A DNA stretch of 64,000 nt from Streptomyces spinosus (GTDB lineage: Bacteria > Actinomycetota > Actinomycetes > Streptomycetales > Streptomycetaceae): the NCBI RefSeq assembly GCF_020400655.1, contig NZ_JAINRC010000029.1:1-64000 (forward strand). The letters run 5' to 3'. A model generated the notes under the pieces. That model was given only the letters and a program-made list of their open reading frames with translations. It had not been told where the DNA came from and made no database searches. This document shows, in pieces, positions 9,304 to 17,721 of the stretch. Made by a program: the position numbers and the translations under genes. The number at the start of each line of letters is the position of its first letter. The first letter of the stretch is position 1.

Positions 9304-10520
9304 CAGCCCGTCCGCGGCCCGCCGCCGTAGTCCGGCTAGACCTTTCGGGACTGGGCTTCGATCAGGGAGCACACCTGTTGCTGCGGCGGGCGCTCGAAGA
9401 AGCCGCACCAGACCGGCAGGTCGCCGTGTGGGGCACCCACCCGGCCCTGCTCTACCAGCTGACCGTCTGGTGCCGTCGTGAGGGACACCTCGTGACCCCT
9501 GCACCGCCCGATCAGGCACCGCTATGTGCGCATGTCACGCCGGGCGCACATGTCACGACCCGCTGGGAAGGTGCCGACAGGGCCGGCAGCGCCGGACCCG
9601 GCGGCGCTGTGCGTCGCCCTCCGCTGCACTGGGGCCTGGCGGCGCGGGGCGCACTCGTCGAGGAGGGCGGTCCGGAGGTGTACTTCGCCGTGGCCGACCG
9701 TGACACGGCCTGGACGGACCTCGCACCGAGACTCTACCGCCAGGCGACCGCCGCCCAGTGGGACCCAGACACCGCCGTCCCGTGGGACGCCCCCTTCTCG
9801 CTGCCCGACGGGATCGAGAGGGCCGTCGTGCAGGTGATGACCTTCCTGGTGGAGAACGAGCAGGCTGCCCTGGTGGTGCCTGGGCGGCTGCTGGCGCAGG
9901 TGCACCCGCACTTCCGCGAGGTGCTCCAGCTGCTCGCCGTCCAGGCAGCCGACGAAGCCAGGCACGTCGAGGTCTTCACACGCCGAGCGCTGCTCAGGGG
10001 CGGGGAGATGGGCACCTCGTCGGTGGGCGGCCGCGCGTCCTTGGCGACCCTTCTGAGGGAACCGGACTTCTCCATCGCCTCTTTCCTGCTGTCCGTGCTG
10101 GGCGAGGGGAGCTTCCTCAACCTCCTCGCCTTCCTGGAACGGTACGCACCGGATCCCGTGACGCGGCGCATCACCCACCTGGTCCGCCAGGACGAGGCCC
10201 GGCACGTCGCGTTCGGGCTGGGCCACCTGGAGCACCGCAGCACGGTCGACCCTCCTCTGCGGGGCCGTCTGCGAGCCGCTGTGGAACGGCGCCACGAGGT
10301 ACTGGTGCACACCGCCGGCCTGAACACGGACGTGTTCGACGCCCTGGTGCTGCTCGCAGCGGGTTCCTGGTCGCCGACGGCGATCGAACGCGGATGGCGG
10401 GCGGTGCAGCGGCTGCGGGCGGATATGGACGAGGGGCGGCGCCACCGCCTGTCGCGGCTGGGCTTCACCGACGACGAGGCGGCGGACCTCTCGCAGCTGC
10501 ATACACGCAACTTCATGTGA
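9300..10520 (+). CDS. TusA-like plus ferritin-like diiron fusion
   Basis: A 406-residue two-domain protein. Residues about 8-65 (VVRLDLSGLGFDQGAHLLLRR, then TVWCRREGHLV) resemble the TusA/SirA sulfur-carrier fold, but the CPxP cysteine of TusA is replaced by FDQG. Residues about 165-390 form a ferritin-like four-helix bundle with two Glu plus ExxH sets: ENEQ with ADEARHVEVF, and GEGSF with RQDEARHVAFG, the classic di-iron ligand pattern. It should be a diiron oxidase or oxygenase. It is the last gene of a fully overlapping operon with the flavoprotein and binding-fold protein. Confidence 0.8.
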   Translation: MTARPRPAAVVRLDLSGLGFDQGAHLLLRRALEEAAPDRQVAVWGTHPALLYQLTVWCRREGHLVTPAPPDQAPLCAHVTPGAHVTTRWEGADRAGSAGPGGAVRRPPLHWGLAARGALVEEGGPEVYFAVADRDTAWTDLAPRLYRQATAAQWDPDTAVPWDAPFSLPDGIERAVVQVMTFLVENEQAALVVPGRLLAQVHPHFREVLQLLAVQAADEARHVEVFTRRALLRGGEMGTSSVGGRASLATLLREPDFSIASFLLSVLGEGSFLNLLAFLERYAPDPVTRRITHLVRQDEARHVAFGLGHLEHRSTVDPPLRGRLRAAVERRHEVLVHTAGLNTDVFDALVLLAAGSWSPTAIERGWRAVQRLRADMDEGRRHRLSRLGFTDDEAADLSQLHTRNFM

Positions 10521-10570
10521 CGAAGCAGCACGGCCGGCCGTCTGGTGAGAGCTGGCTGAGCCCGGTGACG

Positions 10571-10595
10571 CCGACCGTCCGAACGGAGCGGTCGG
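10571..10595. terminator. Hairpin between convergent genes
   Basis: CCGACCGTCCG and CGGA-G-CGGTCGG form an almost perfect stem (11 bp with one bulged G) in the 87-bp gap between two genes that end towards each other. There is no T tract, so it is at best a bidirectional GC-hairpin terminator. Confidence 0.45.
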
Positions 10596-10607
10596 TCGTC
10601 GCCGTCG

Positions 10608-12086
10608 TCACCGAGCCTCGAAGAACTCCGCGATCGTGCCGGTGAACTCATCAGACTCCACATCGGTGAGTACGACGACCTCGTCACCGGCCTTCAGACG
10701 GGTTCCGGCACCGGGCTTCAGCAGCGCACCGTTCCTGATGACGAGGGCGACCCACACCGTGTCCGGCAGCCCCAGATCGTGCACGTCGGCCTGGTCGGCC
10801 TCGGCGCCCGCCTGGACCTCGTAACGGTGGACACCGGCAGGCGGCTTCCTGAACCGAACGCCGAGGGGCCACGGCCTCAGAGGCGGGGCCTCCCGTAGAG
10901 GGACACCGCAGCGTCGGGCAAGCCATGGGATGAGCGTGCCCTGGACGAGGATGGATGCCGCTACGACGACGAAGATGATGGCGTAGACGGAGCGGCCGGC
11001 GGCTTCGTGGCCGGTGACGATGAAGCTCCCCAGCAGGATGGGCACCGCGCCTTTGAGCCCGGCCAACGACAGGAAGAACCGTTCACCGGTGCGTAGCCGG
11101 ACGGGCTGCAGCAGCAGCATCACGACGGCGGGCCGGACCACCAGAAGGGCGAGGACGGCCATGACGGCGCCGTGCCCCCACGCATCGAGTTTGTCGAAGT
11201 CACTCAAGGTGATGGTCAGACCCAGTGCGGTGAACGCCGCGATCTCTCCGAGGCTGGCGAGGGCATCGTGAAAGCGCTCGATCTCGCGTTCGAAGGGCAC
11301 TCCTCGATCCGCGACCACCGTGCCGGTGACGAATACGGCCAGGAATCCGGATCCCTGAGCCACGGTCGCGAGCCCGTAGATCACCAAAGCACCCGCCAGC
11401 GCGGCCAGCGAGTACAACCCCTGCCCCGGCAAATGGATGCGCCGCAGGATGTACAGAAGGGCGAGACCGCCCCCGACACCGACTGCCGCTCCGACTGCGA
11501 TCTGCTCCAGGAACACCAGGGCGACGTGGCCGACGGCGGCCCCGGTTGACCGCCCGCCGATTTCCAGAACGCCCGCAAGCAGGGCGATCCCCGCCGGGTC
11601 GTTCAGACCCGCCTCTCCGTCCAGTAGCACACCGGTGCGGCCGCTGATCTCCTTGCGGCCGAGCGCGGAGAACACGGCCGCCGGGTCGGTGGGGGCCAGG
11701 GCGATGCCGAGCAACAGCGCGGGGTGCCAGGAGAAGCCGAGCAGCAGGTGCGCCAGCGACCCGATTGCGCCGGCGATGAGGACCGTCCCCGCGAGTCCCA
11801 ACCAGGAGGCCGCCGCCAGGGAGCGCCGCAGCTTGCGCCAGCCCAGCGACGCGCCGCCGTCGAGGAGCACGAAGATGAGCGCGATGGTGACGACCCGCTG
11901 CACGGTCTCGATGGGAATGCCGCGCAGGCCCGGTACGAAATCCGAGACCACGGCCGAGGCGAGAAGGAAGAAGGCAGGAGCGGGCACCCGTGTCCGCCGG
12001 CTCAGCGGGTGCAGCGCCAGCGCGGCGGCCATGACCGCTCCGACCACCAGAACCGCCCAGCCCAGGGAGACCACATCCTGTGTCAT
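10608..12086 (-). CDS. CPA1-type potassium/proton antiporter
   Basis: A 492-residue membrane protein with about 12 hydrophobic segments and the CPA1 antiporter motif LLGIALAPTDPAAVFSALG plus LLDGEAGLNDPAGIALLAG (around residues 125-170). The C-terminus (about 400-492) is a TrkA-C/RCK_C-like regulatory domain (WVALVIRNGALLKPGAGTRLKAGDEVVVLTD), as in NhaP2/CvrA-type K+/H+ antiporters. The ATG has GGAAGGGAGCGATCCTT upstream. Probable role is pH or potassium homeostasis. Confidence 0.88.
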   Translation of the reverse strand: MTQDVVSLGWAVLVVGAVMAAALALHPLSRRTRVPAPAFFLLASAVVSDFVPGLRGIPIETVQRVVTIALIFVLLDGGASLGWRKLRRSLAAASWLGLAGTVLIAGAIGSLAHLLLGFSWHPALLLGIALAPTDPAAVFSALGRKEISGRTGVLLDGEAGLNDPAGIALLAGVLEIGGRSTGAAVGHVALVFLEQIAVGAAVGVGGGLALLYILRRIHLPGQGLYSLAALAGALVIYGLATVAQGSGFLAVFVTGTVVADRGVPFEREIERFHDALASLGEIAAFTALGLTITLSDFDKLDAWGHGAVMAVLALLVVRPAVVMLLLQPVRLRTGERFFLSLAGLKGAVPILLGSFIVTGHEAAGRSVYAIIFVVVAASILVQGTLIPWLARRCGVPLREAPPLRPWPLGVRFRKPPAGVHRYEVQAGAEADQADVHDLGLPDTVWVALVIRNGALLKPGAGTRLKAGDEVVVLTDVESDEFTGTIAEFFEAR

Positions 12087-12232
12087 AAGGATCGCTCCCT
12101 TCCACGCGGAGAGCTGCGACCCGGCACAGCAGGCCTTACACCGCCCACGGACCGTGCGTGGAGCGTCATGCCACCTCCTTGATCGTTTTCCGGGCGGGGT
12201 ACCCCTGCCCCGGCGACCACAACTGCTGAGAG

Positions 12233-13711
12233 TCAGTCCCCATGGGCCTGCTGGCGCGACACGGCGTCCGCGATCCGTCTGGTGGATTCCTGAGCGGTGG
12301 CCAGATCACGGGGGTAGGTGCGCATGGCCACCAGTCCGAGCAGTCCCGCGCCCACCAGTGCGAGCAGGAAGAACAACAGCGTGTACTCCAGGCCGGTACC
12401 TCTGTTGCCGCCGTCCCCGGCGAAGACGGCGGTGGAGAAGTAGCCGAACAGGGTCGGGGCGACGGCTTCGCACAAGGTTCGGAGCATGGTCCGCACTCCC
12501 TCGCCCGTCCCCCACAACAGTGGGGGGAGGATGTCGAGGCGAGCGGCGTCCAGCGGCGGGTTCGCCGCCCCCAGCAGCAGTGTGCCGACGACGAGCAGGG
12601 GCAGGGCCGCGCCGAGGAAGTCGGCGTACAAGGCCGGCGCGACGACGAAGGGCACCGCCAGCATGCAGACGGTGGGCACCAGGGCCCGGGCGTTCACCCT
12701 TCCGTCACGCAGCAACCGGTCGGCGACGCGTCCACCGGACAGGACGCCGGCCAGTGCACCGATGCCGACGACGAGTACGAGGGACGTGGCCACGGAGGTG
12801 GTGATGCCATAGTGGCCGGTGGAGAAGAGGATGGCGAACGAGCGTAGTCCGGTGAAGTAGAAGTAGCCGAGTGAGGACGCCAGGATCAGGACCACGTTGG
12901 TACGGACCCGCAGGACGTAGCGGATCGACCACCATGTGGGCGCCTTGCGCGGATCCGAGTCGATGACGAGTCGACCGTGCGGTTCCACTTCGGCCCGCCG
13001 TACCGCACGTGCGGCCAAGTCCTCGTCTTGGCGACGGGGTCCGGGCGGCCGTGCAGCCTCCCGCGATCCACCCGGCGAGTGCTGCGGACCGTACATCCCA
13101 CCACGCTCGGGCTCGGGAAGACGGTGCAGGAAGAAGACGAGAGCGCCGGCCGGAATCACCAGCCACCAGAAGGCGAACCGCCAGCTGAGAAAGGAGCCGA
13201 TAGACCCCGACAGCGCGAAACCCAGTCCGGTCCCGGCCAGTTCCCCCGCCAGGACGAGGCCGTACATCCGTGCTCGGTCCTTGATGGGGAAGTAGTCGCC
13301 CATCAGTGAGGCAATGGTAGGTCCGGCAGTCGCGCTGACCGCTCCCAGCGCCGCGCGTGAGGAGATCAGCCACCCGTACGAGGTGCTCATCCCTGCGATG
13401 AGCATCGCCGTGGCCCACAGAGCCACGCTGACGGCGAGCAGCCGTGTACGGCGTGTGCGGTCGGTGAGCAGCCCGACGGGGACGGTGAACACGGCGCTGG
13501 ACAGGGCGACCACCGACACCAGCAGTCCGATCTCGGTGTTGCTGAGGTCGAACGTGTGCTTCAGCTGAGCCGCCATGGCCGAGACGGTGCCCTTGTCCGC
13601 GCCGTCCACTGCCAAGGTGGCGGCGAGGGTGAGGACGACTCTGGCCCGGGCCGGACCGCCGAGAGCCTGAAGTCCTCGCTCCATGAGTCGCGCGGGTTTC
13701 GGTGCCTTCAT
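12233..13711 (-). CDS. MFS transporter
   Basis: A 492-residue major facilitator superfamily protein. The conserved loop motif between segments 2 and 3 reads GLLTDRTRRTRLL (about 79-91). There are 12 predicted membrane segments with a hydrophilic central loop of about 60 residues (ERGGMYGPQHSPGG onward). The substrate cannot be predicted; it looks like the organic-anion or drug/proton group. Its start overlaps the stop of the upstream DMT transporter gene by 4 bp, so the two are coupled. Confidence 0.87.
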   Translation of the reverse strand: MKAPKPARLMERGLQALGGPARARVVLTLAATLAVDGADKGTVSAMAAQLKHTFDLSNTEIGLLVSVVALSSAVFTVPVGLLTDRTRRTRLLAVSVALWATAMLIAGMSTSYGWLISSRAALGAVSATAGPTIASLMGDYFPIKDRARMYGLVLAGELAGTGLGFALSGSIGSFLSWRFAFWWLVIPAGALVFFLHRLPEPERGGMYGPQHSPGGSREAARPPGPRRQDEDLAARAVRRAEVEPHGRLVIDSDPRKAPTWWSIRYVLRVRTNVVLILASSLGYFYFTGLRSFAILFSTGHYGITTSVATSLVLVVGIGALAGVLSGGRVADRLLRDGRVNARALVPTVCMLAVPFVVAPALYADFLGAALPLLVVGTLLLGAANPPLDAARLDILPPLLWGTGEGVRTMLRTLCEAVAPTLFGYFSTAVFAGDGGNRGTGLEYTLLFFLLALVGAGLLGLVAMRTYPRDLATAQESTRRIADAVSRQQAHGD

Positions 13712-14622
13712 CTGTCCCTCGCGCGCGTTGCTTCAGAGTTGCTGTGCCGGCCAGGATCCTGGTTCTCGTCCTCGTCCTGGCCGCCACTCAGCAGAGGCGA
13801 GCGCGACAGGACCATCACCGCGGTGGCAGCCGCTGCGGCGGACAGCACTGCCAGGGCGATGAAGGGGCCGCCCCGTACGTTCTCCTCGAAGATCAGCGTC
13901 CCCCAGAGGATGGCGATCACCGGGTCGGCCATGGTGAGGCCGGGCTGGGCTGCCAGCAGGGGTCCTGCGTGCATCGCCGACTGCAACAGGAACATGGCAC
14001 ACGCGCCGGCGGCGATCATGGCCCACAGCTGCCAGCTGGTGAACAGGGCGGCCAGGCCGTGCGAGAACACGTCCGTCATGCCCTTCATGAGGGCGGCTGT
14101 CAGCCCGAAGGCGCACCCGGTCGTCGCTCCCAGGACCGCGGCCCGGCGCGGCCCCGACGCGCTGCGTGCCCACAACAACCCGATCAGGATCACCAGCACG
14201 TTGGTAGCGCCGCCGAGCAGCCAACCCACCCAGGAAACGGAGGAGGTCGTCCCGCCACTCGGCCCCAGGGCCATGATCAGCCCCGCCACCCCCGCCGCCA
14301 TCACCGTCGACGCCCACCACTCCCGTCGACCCAGCCGGCCACCGAGCAGAACGGCGGACAGTATCAGTGCGGCCGGCAGCTCCAGAGCGAGAAGCGGCTG
14401 CACCACGGAGATGCTTCCGGCACCCAGGGCAACCGCCTGGAGCAGAAAGCTGACGATGATGAACAGAATGCCGCCGAACCACACCGGACGGTGCAGTAGG
14501 TGCCACACCAGGCGCAGTGACAGGTTCTCCTCGGCGGGCTCCTCCCGTGCGGCCTTGCGCTGAAGCGCGGAGGCAAGGGCGTTGCAGGTGGCTGCGAGGA
14601 CGGCCAGCAAGGCGCTAAGCAT
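13708..14622 (-). CDS. DMT/EamA-type membrane transporter
   Basis: A 304-residue protein with about nine to ten hydrophobic segments in two halves, the pattern of drug/metabolite transporters (NIPA/EamA-like): LSALLAVLAATCNALASALQRKAA at the N-terminus and LTMADPVIAILWGTLIFEE near residue 240. Start at 14622 was chosen because it places the first membrane helix at the N-terminus; an upstream GTG at 14673 would add an unlikely Cys/Arg-rich leader. It is the first gene of an operon with the MFS transporter. Substrate unknown. Confidence 0.8.
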   Translation of the reverse strand: MLSALLAVLAATCNALASALQRKAAREEPAEENLSLRLVWHLLHRPVWFGGILFIIVSFLLQAVALGAGSISVVQPLLALELPAALILSAVLLGGRLGRREWWASTVMAAGVAGLIMALGPSGGTTSSVSWVGWLLGGATNVLVILIGLLWARSASGPRRAAVLGATTGCAFGLTAALMKGMTDVFSHGLAALFTSWQLWAMIAAGACAMFLLQSAMHAGPLLAAQPGLTMADPVIAILWGTLIFEENVRGGPFIALAVLSAAAAATAVMVLSRSPLLSGGQDEDENQDPGRHSNSEATRARDR

Positions 14623-14904
14623 GAGATGGGGCGAACACTCGGGCCGGCAGCGGCAGCGGCACCGGCCGTGCACGGGCGGGGAGGAGAGTAAAAGGGCTGA
14701 CGGTCACTCTCACTGGGTGGCCGATTTGTCGCCTTCCCACACTGCAGGAGCGATGGCTTTTGTCTTCGGCGCGCTTCAGCACGGCGTTGTGCAGCGCTGT
14801 TCCGCGCCAACTGCCCGTCGGCACACGCTGTGGTGGATCGCGGTGGTGTGTTTCGGCCCGGGTACTCAGGCCGGGCACGCGGTCGGACCTCCACAGAATG
14901 GCAG

Positions 14905-15615
14905 GTGAGTTCCTTGGAGCCCCACAGCACCCCTGCGGGCTGGATCGAGGCGATCGGCTGGTTGAGCCTTGGTCTCGCCTTCTTGAGCGCGTTGCTCATC
15001 CTGGCCGACATCGGGAGGGGCTACCGCCAGAAGATGTGGATCATGAACCTGGTGTATCCGATCACCGCTCTGTACTGGGGGCCGGTCGCGCTCTGGTTCT
15101 ACTGGGTGCACGGGAGGAAAGACGCACAGCCCGTGATCGAGGAACGAGGGCAACCGGACGCCGAGCGATTGCCCGAGTGGCAGGTGATGTCCAAGGCGGT
15201 CAGTCACTGCGGTGCCGGCTGCACGCTCGGTGACATCGTCGGCGAGTGGATCGTGTTCGCCACGGGCTTGACCATCGCGGGGAAGTCTCTCTACGCGGAC
15301 TTCGTCCTGGACTTCGTCTTCGCCTGGACGCTTGGCGTGGTCTTCCAGTACTTCACTATCGCGCCGATGCGGGATATGAGCCGAGCGGAAGGAATCCGTG
15401 CCGCGATCAAAGCCGACACCCTTTCGATTGTCGCCTTCCAGGTAGGTCTCTTCCTCTCGATGTGGGTGTACCAGGACGTCATCTTCTCCCCGGGCCTGCC
15501 GAAGACATCGGCCGCGTACTGGATGATGATGCAGGTGTCGATGGTGATCGGCTTCTTCACCGCGTGGCCTGTGAACGCCTGGCTGGTCAGGGCCGGGCTG
15601 AAAGAACGGATGTGA
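14905..15615 (+). CDS. DUF4396 membrane protein
   Basis: A 236-residue protein with several membrane segments (residues about 15-33, 43-63, 110-128, 137-155, 175-195, 205-228). The signature SHCGAGCTLGDIVGEW (about 97-112) with its Cys and His pair is characteristic of DUF4396 proteins, whose function is unknown; the Cys/His set could bind metal. The GTG at 14905 is the best placed start, though its ribosome site is weak. Confidence 0.8.
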   Translation: MSSLEPHSTPAGWIEAIGWLSLGLAFLSALLILADIGRGYRQKMWIMNLVYPITALYWGPVALWFYWVHGRKDAQPVIEERGQPDAERLPEWQVMSKAVSHCGAGCTLGDIVGEWIVFATGLTIAGKSLYADFVLDFVFAWTLGVVFQYFTIAPMRDMSRAEGIRAAIKADTLSIVAFQVGLFLSMWVYQDVIFSPGLPKTSAAYWMMMQVSMVIGFFTAWPVNAWLVRAGLKERM

Positions 15616-15653
15616 CATCGCCCAGCACGCGACCTCAGGGGAGGCGAAGCGAT

Positions 15654-16037
15654 ATGTGGAAGCGCCGGAAGAAGCGGGTCCGCGCGGTCCGTCTTGAACT
15701 GTGTGACGTCTGCGCGGCGACGTTCCCCCAGGACGAGGCCGTACGCGGATACGTGCCCGACTCCTCGTCCGTCAGTCCTCGCAACGACTGGTTCGACGGC
15801 CTGCGGCTCATCACGGCGTGCAGCACCGAACACTTCGCCGCGTTGAGGAAGACCTATCAGCGACGGCCTTTCACCCAGGAGGAACTCTGGGCGGCGAAGG
15901 TCGACCGAGTCCTGACCAGTGGCCCGCCGGTCCTCACATTCATGGAGCTGGAGTGCCGCACCGGCTTGGACGAGAGGGAGATCAGGCGTGCCATCGCCTG
16001 GCACAACGAACACGGCGGGTGGCGGGCGATGCGATGA
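15654..16037 (+). CDS. Hypothetical protein with Cys pair
   Basis: A 127-residue protein beginning MWKRRKKRVRAVRLELCDVCAATF. The CDVC pair near residue 17 and a later ITAC (about 51-54) could form a small zinc site. The C-terminal part (LECRTGLDEREIRRAIAWHNEHGG) looks like a helix-turn-helix or anti-repressor-type helical segment. It has a GGGGAGGCGAAGC ribosome site and overlaps the next small gene (ATGA). Function unknown. Confidence 0.75.
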   Translation: MWKRRKKRVRAVRLELCDVCAATFPQDEAVRGYVPDSSSVSPRNDWFDGLRLITACSTEHFAALRKTYQRRPFTQEELWAAKVDRVLTSGPPVLTFMELECRTGLDEREIRRAIAWHNEHGGWRAMR

Positions 16038-16264
16038 CGGCGATCCTCGGCGACGATCCCGTTCTGCGCCAGCGGATCACGGACTCGACACTGGGGCCAG
16101 TTCCCGGTCATCCACTCCTTCCACAGCAGTGGGTTGCGCTCGCCGTGGGCATCACGGGCAGCCTCCACGGTTCTCTCGGCGTGGCACAGGCCGCGAAGTA
16201 CGCCCTCAACAAGATCTGGGCGGTCCCCCGGCATGCACGCCCCCGTGGCCGCGCAGTCTGCTGA
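16034..16264 (+). CDS. Small hypothetical protein
   Basis: A 76-residue frame coupled to the previous gene by an ATGA overlap. It contains PLLPQQWVALAVGITGSLHGSLGVAQAAKYALNKIW, a plausible helical segment. Support is mainly the coupling; no family recognised. Confidence 0.4.
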   Translation: MTAILGDDPVLRQRITDSTLGPVPGHPLLPQQWVALAVGITGSLHGSLGVAQAAKYALNKIWAVPRHARPRGRAVC

Positions 16265-17645
16265 CGCCTTTCACAGACCGGGTGCACCTGAGCCTCGCGG
16301 ACCGGCGCGCCGGCAGGTCGTACGCCGCGACCGAGGCGTTCAAGGGGTTCAGAAGCTCCAGATGCGCTTCGACCAGCCACGTAAGCCCCTGCACGAGGCG
16401 CCGCCGGATGACACCGCCTAAGGGAGGTTTACTCCCTGTTCGTGCCGCTTCGGGCGGAGGCCGCGCGAGCACGTTCACACGCCTTTCGCGAGACGTGAGG
16501 CGGACATCTCGACGGGTGCCGTAGGTCATTCGCCACGGCATGGCTGCCCAAGGGGCGCGAAGGTGACAGCGGAGCCCAGGGCGTCGATGCTTCCGGACGG
16601 TGCGCACGACGTCGAGTGACGTGGATACCAGGCGATGCGGCGACCTTCGTCGCCGCGTTGCTGGTCTCAGCACCATGGTGTGCGTTTCCCGGCCGGCCGC
16701 GCTGGTCACTGAGTTCCGGCTCCGCCGACGACGGCGGGTGGGCGCTTGCTCGGCCGGTGTCACCATGACGTTCGTAGGGTGCGAAAGCCGGGGCTTGCGC
16801 GATCGGCCTGCCGGACGACGCTGCGACCGGCACTGATCATGCACGGGGACGTGGTCCGACAACGCTTGGCGGAGTCGTTCGACGCAGCTTCTGATGATCC
16901 GGGAAACCTGCATCTGGGAGAGGCCGATGGCACTCGCTATCTGCAGTTGGGTCAAGTCTCGGAAGAACCGCAGATGCAGTATGTGTCGCTCTCGCTCGGG
17001 CAGGTCGCGCACGGCGGAGGCGAGCGCGACCGTGTCCACCACGCGGTCGAGAGCCGGGTCGTCGCGACCCAGGAGGGCGGCGAGTGAGGTGCCTTCGCCG
17101 TCGTCCGGCTCCGCGTCCAGGGAAGTGGTGTTGCACTCTCGTACCGCACGCAGTGTCGCCTCGACGCGTTTCACGTCGAGTCCCGTGTGCTTGGCGATCT
17201 GCTCGCTGGTCGGTGTACGCCCACGCAGTCGCTGCTCGAGTTCCTCGAACGCCTGGAAGACCTGTCCACGTGCCTCCTGCACCGGCCGAGGCAGGCGTAC
17301 GACGGTGGTTCGGTCGCGCAGATGCCGCTGGAGCTCCCCGACGATCGTAGGTACGGCGTAGGAAAGGAAGGCGTGCCCCCGCGTGGGGTCGTATCCGTCT
17401 ACGGCCTTCACCAAGCCGAGTGACGCGACCTGGATGAGGTCGTCCATGTCCTCTCCCCGATGGCGGAAACGCCGCGCCACCCGCTGGGCCAACGGCAGCA
17501 GCAGGCGAATAGCCTCCTCGCGCAGATGGGATCGCCCGGGGCCGGGCGGACAGGCGACGAGATCGCGCAGCAGCGGGTCCAGACAGCCTGAGCAGAAGTC
17601 CCCCGCGTTGTGATCACAAGGGACAAGGGCTGCTGGGGAGCGCAT
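16206..17645 (-). CDS. SigB/SigF-type sigma factor with long tail
   Basis: Residues 1-262 are a sigma-70 group 3 factor of the SigB/F/G type: region 2 (LLPLAQRVARRFRHRGEDMDDLIQVA, DGYDPTRGHAFLSYAVPTIVGE), region 3 (about 120-170) and region 4 (LPERERHILHLRFFRDLTQLQIA, then LSQMQVSRI). It would redirect RNA polymerase to stress promoters. The family normally ends here (near 16860), but the frame stays open to 16206, adding a 217-residue Arg-rich tail that overlaps the small gene at 16034-16264. The tail is probably 3' read-through after loss of the original stop or a frameshift, although one part (QGLTWLVEAHLELLNPLNAS) looks protein-like. The start has an AGAGG site. Confidence 0.8.
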   Translation of the reverse strand: MRSPAALVPCDHNAGDFCSGCLDPLLRDLVACPPGPGRSHLREEAIRLLLPLAQRVARRFRHRGEDMDDLIQVASLGLVKAVDGYDPTRGHAFLSYAVPTIVGELQRHLRDRTTVVRLPRPVQEARGQVFQAFEELEQRLRGRTPTSEQIAKHTGLDVKRVEATLRAVRECNTTSLDAEPDDGEGTSLAALLGRDDPALDRVVDTVALASAVRDLPERERHILHLRFFRDLTQLQIASAIGLSQMQVSRIIRSCVERLRQALSDHVPVHDQCRSQRRPAGRSRKPRLSHPTNVMVTPAEQAPTRRRRRSRNSVTSAAGRETHTMVLRPATRRRRSPHRLVSTSLDVVRTVRKHRRPGLRCHLRAPWAAMPWRMTYGTRRDVRLTSRERRVNVLARPPPEAARTGSKPPLGGVIRRRLVQGLTWLVEAHLELLNPLNASVAAYDLPARRSARLRCTRSVKGVSRLRGHGGVHAGGPPRSC

Positions 17646-17721
17646 GGAGAGCCTCTGGGAGTCGAACGGTCGGCTGCCGACGACGACGATCGGTGGTGCG
17701 CGTTGCCGCCGGGGAGGGGAG

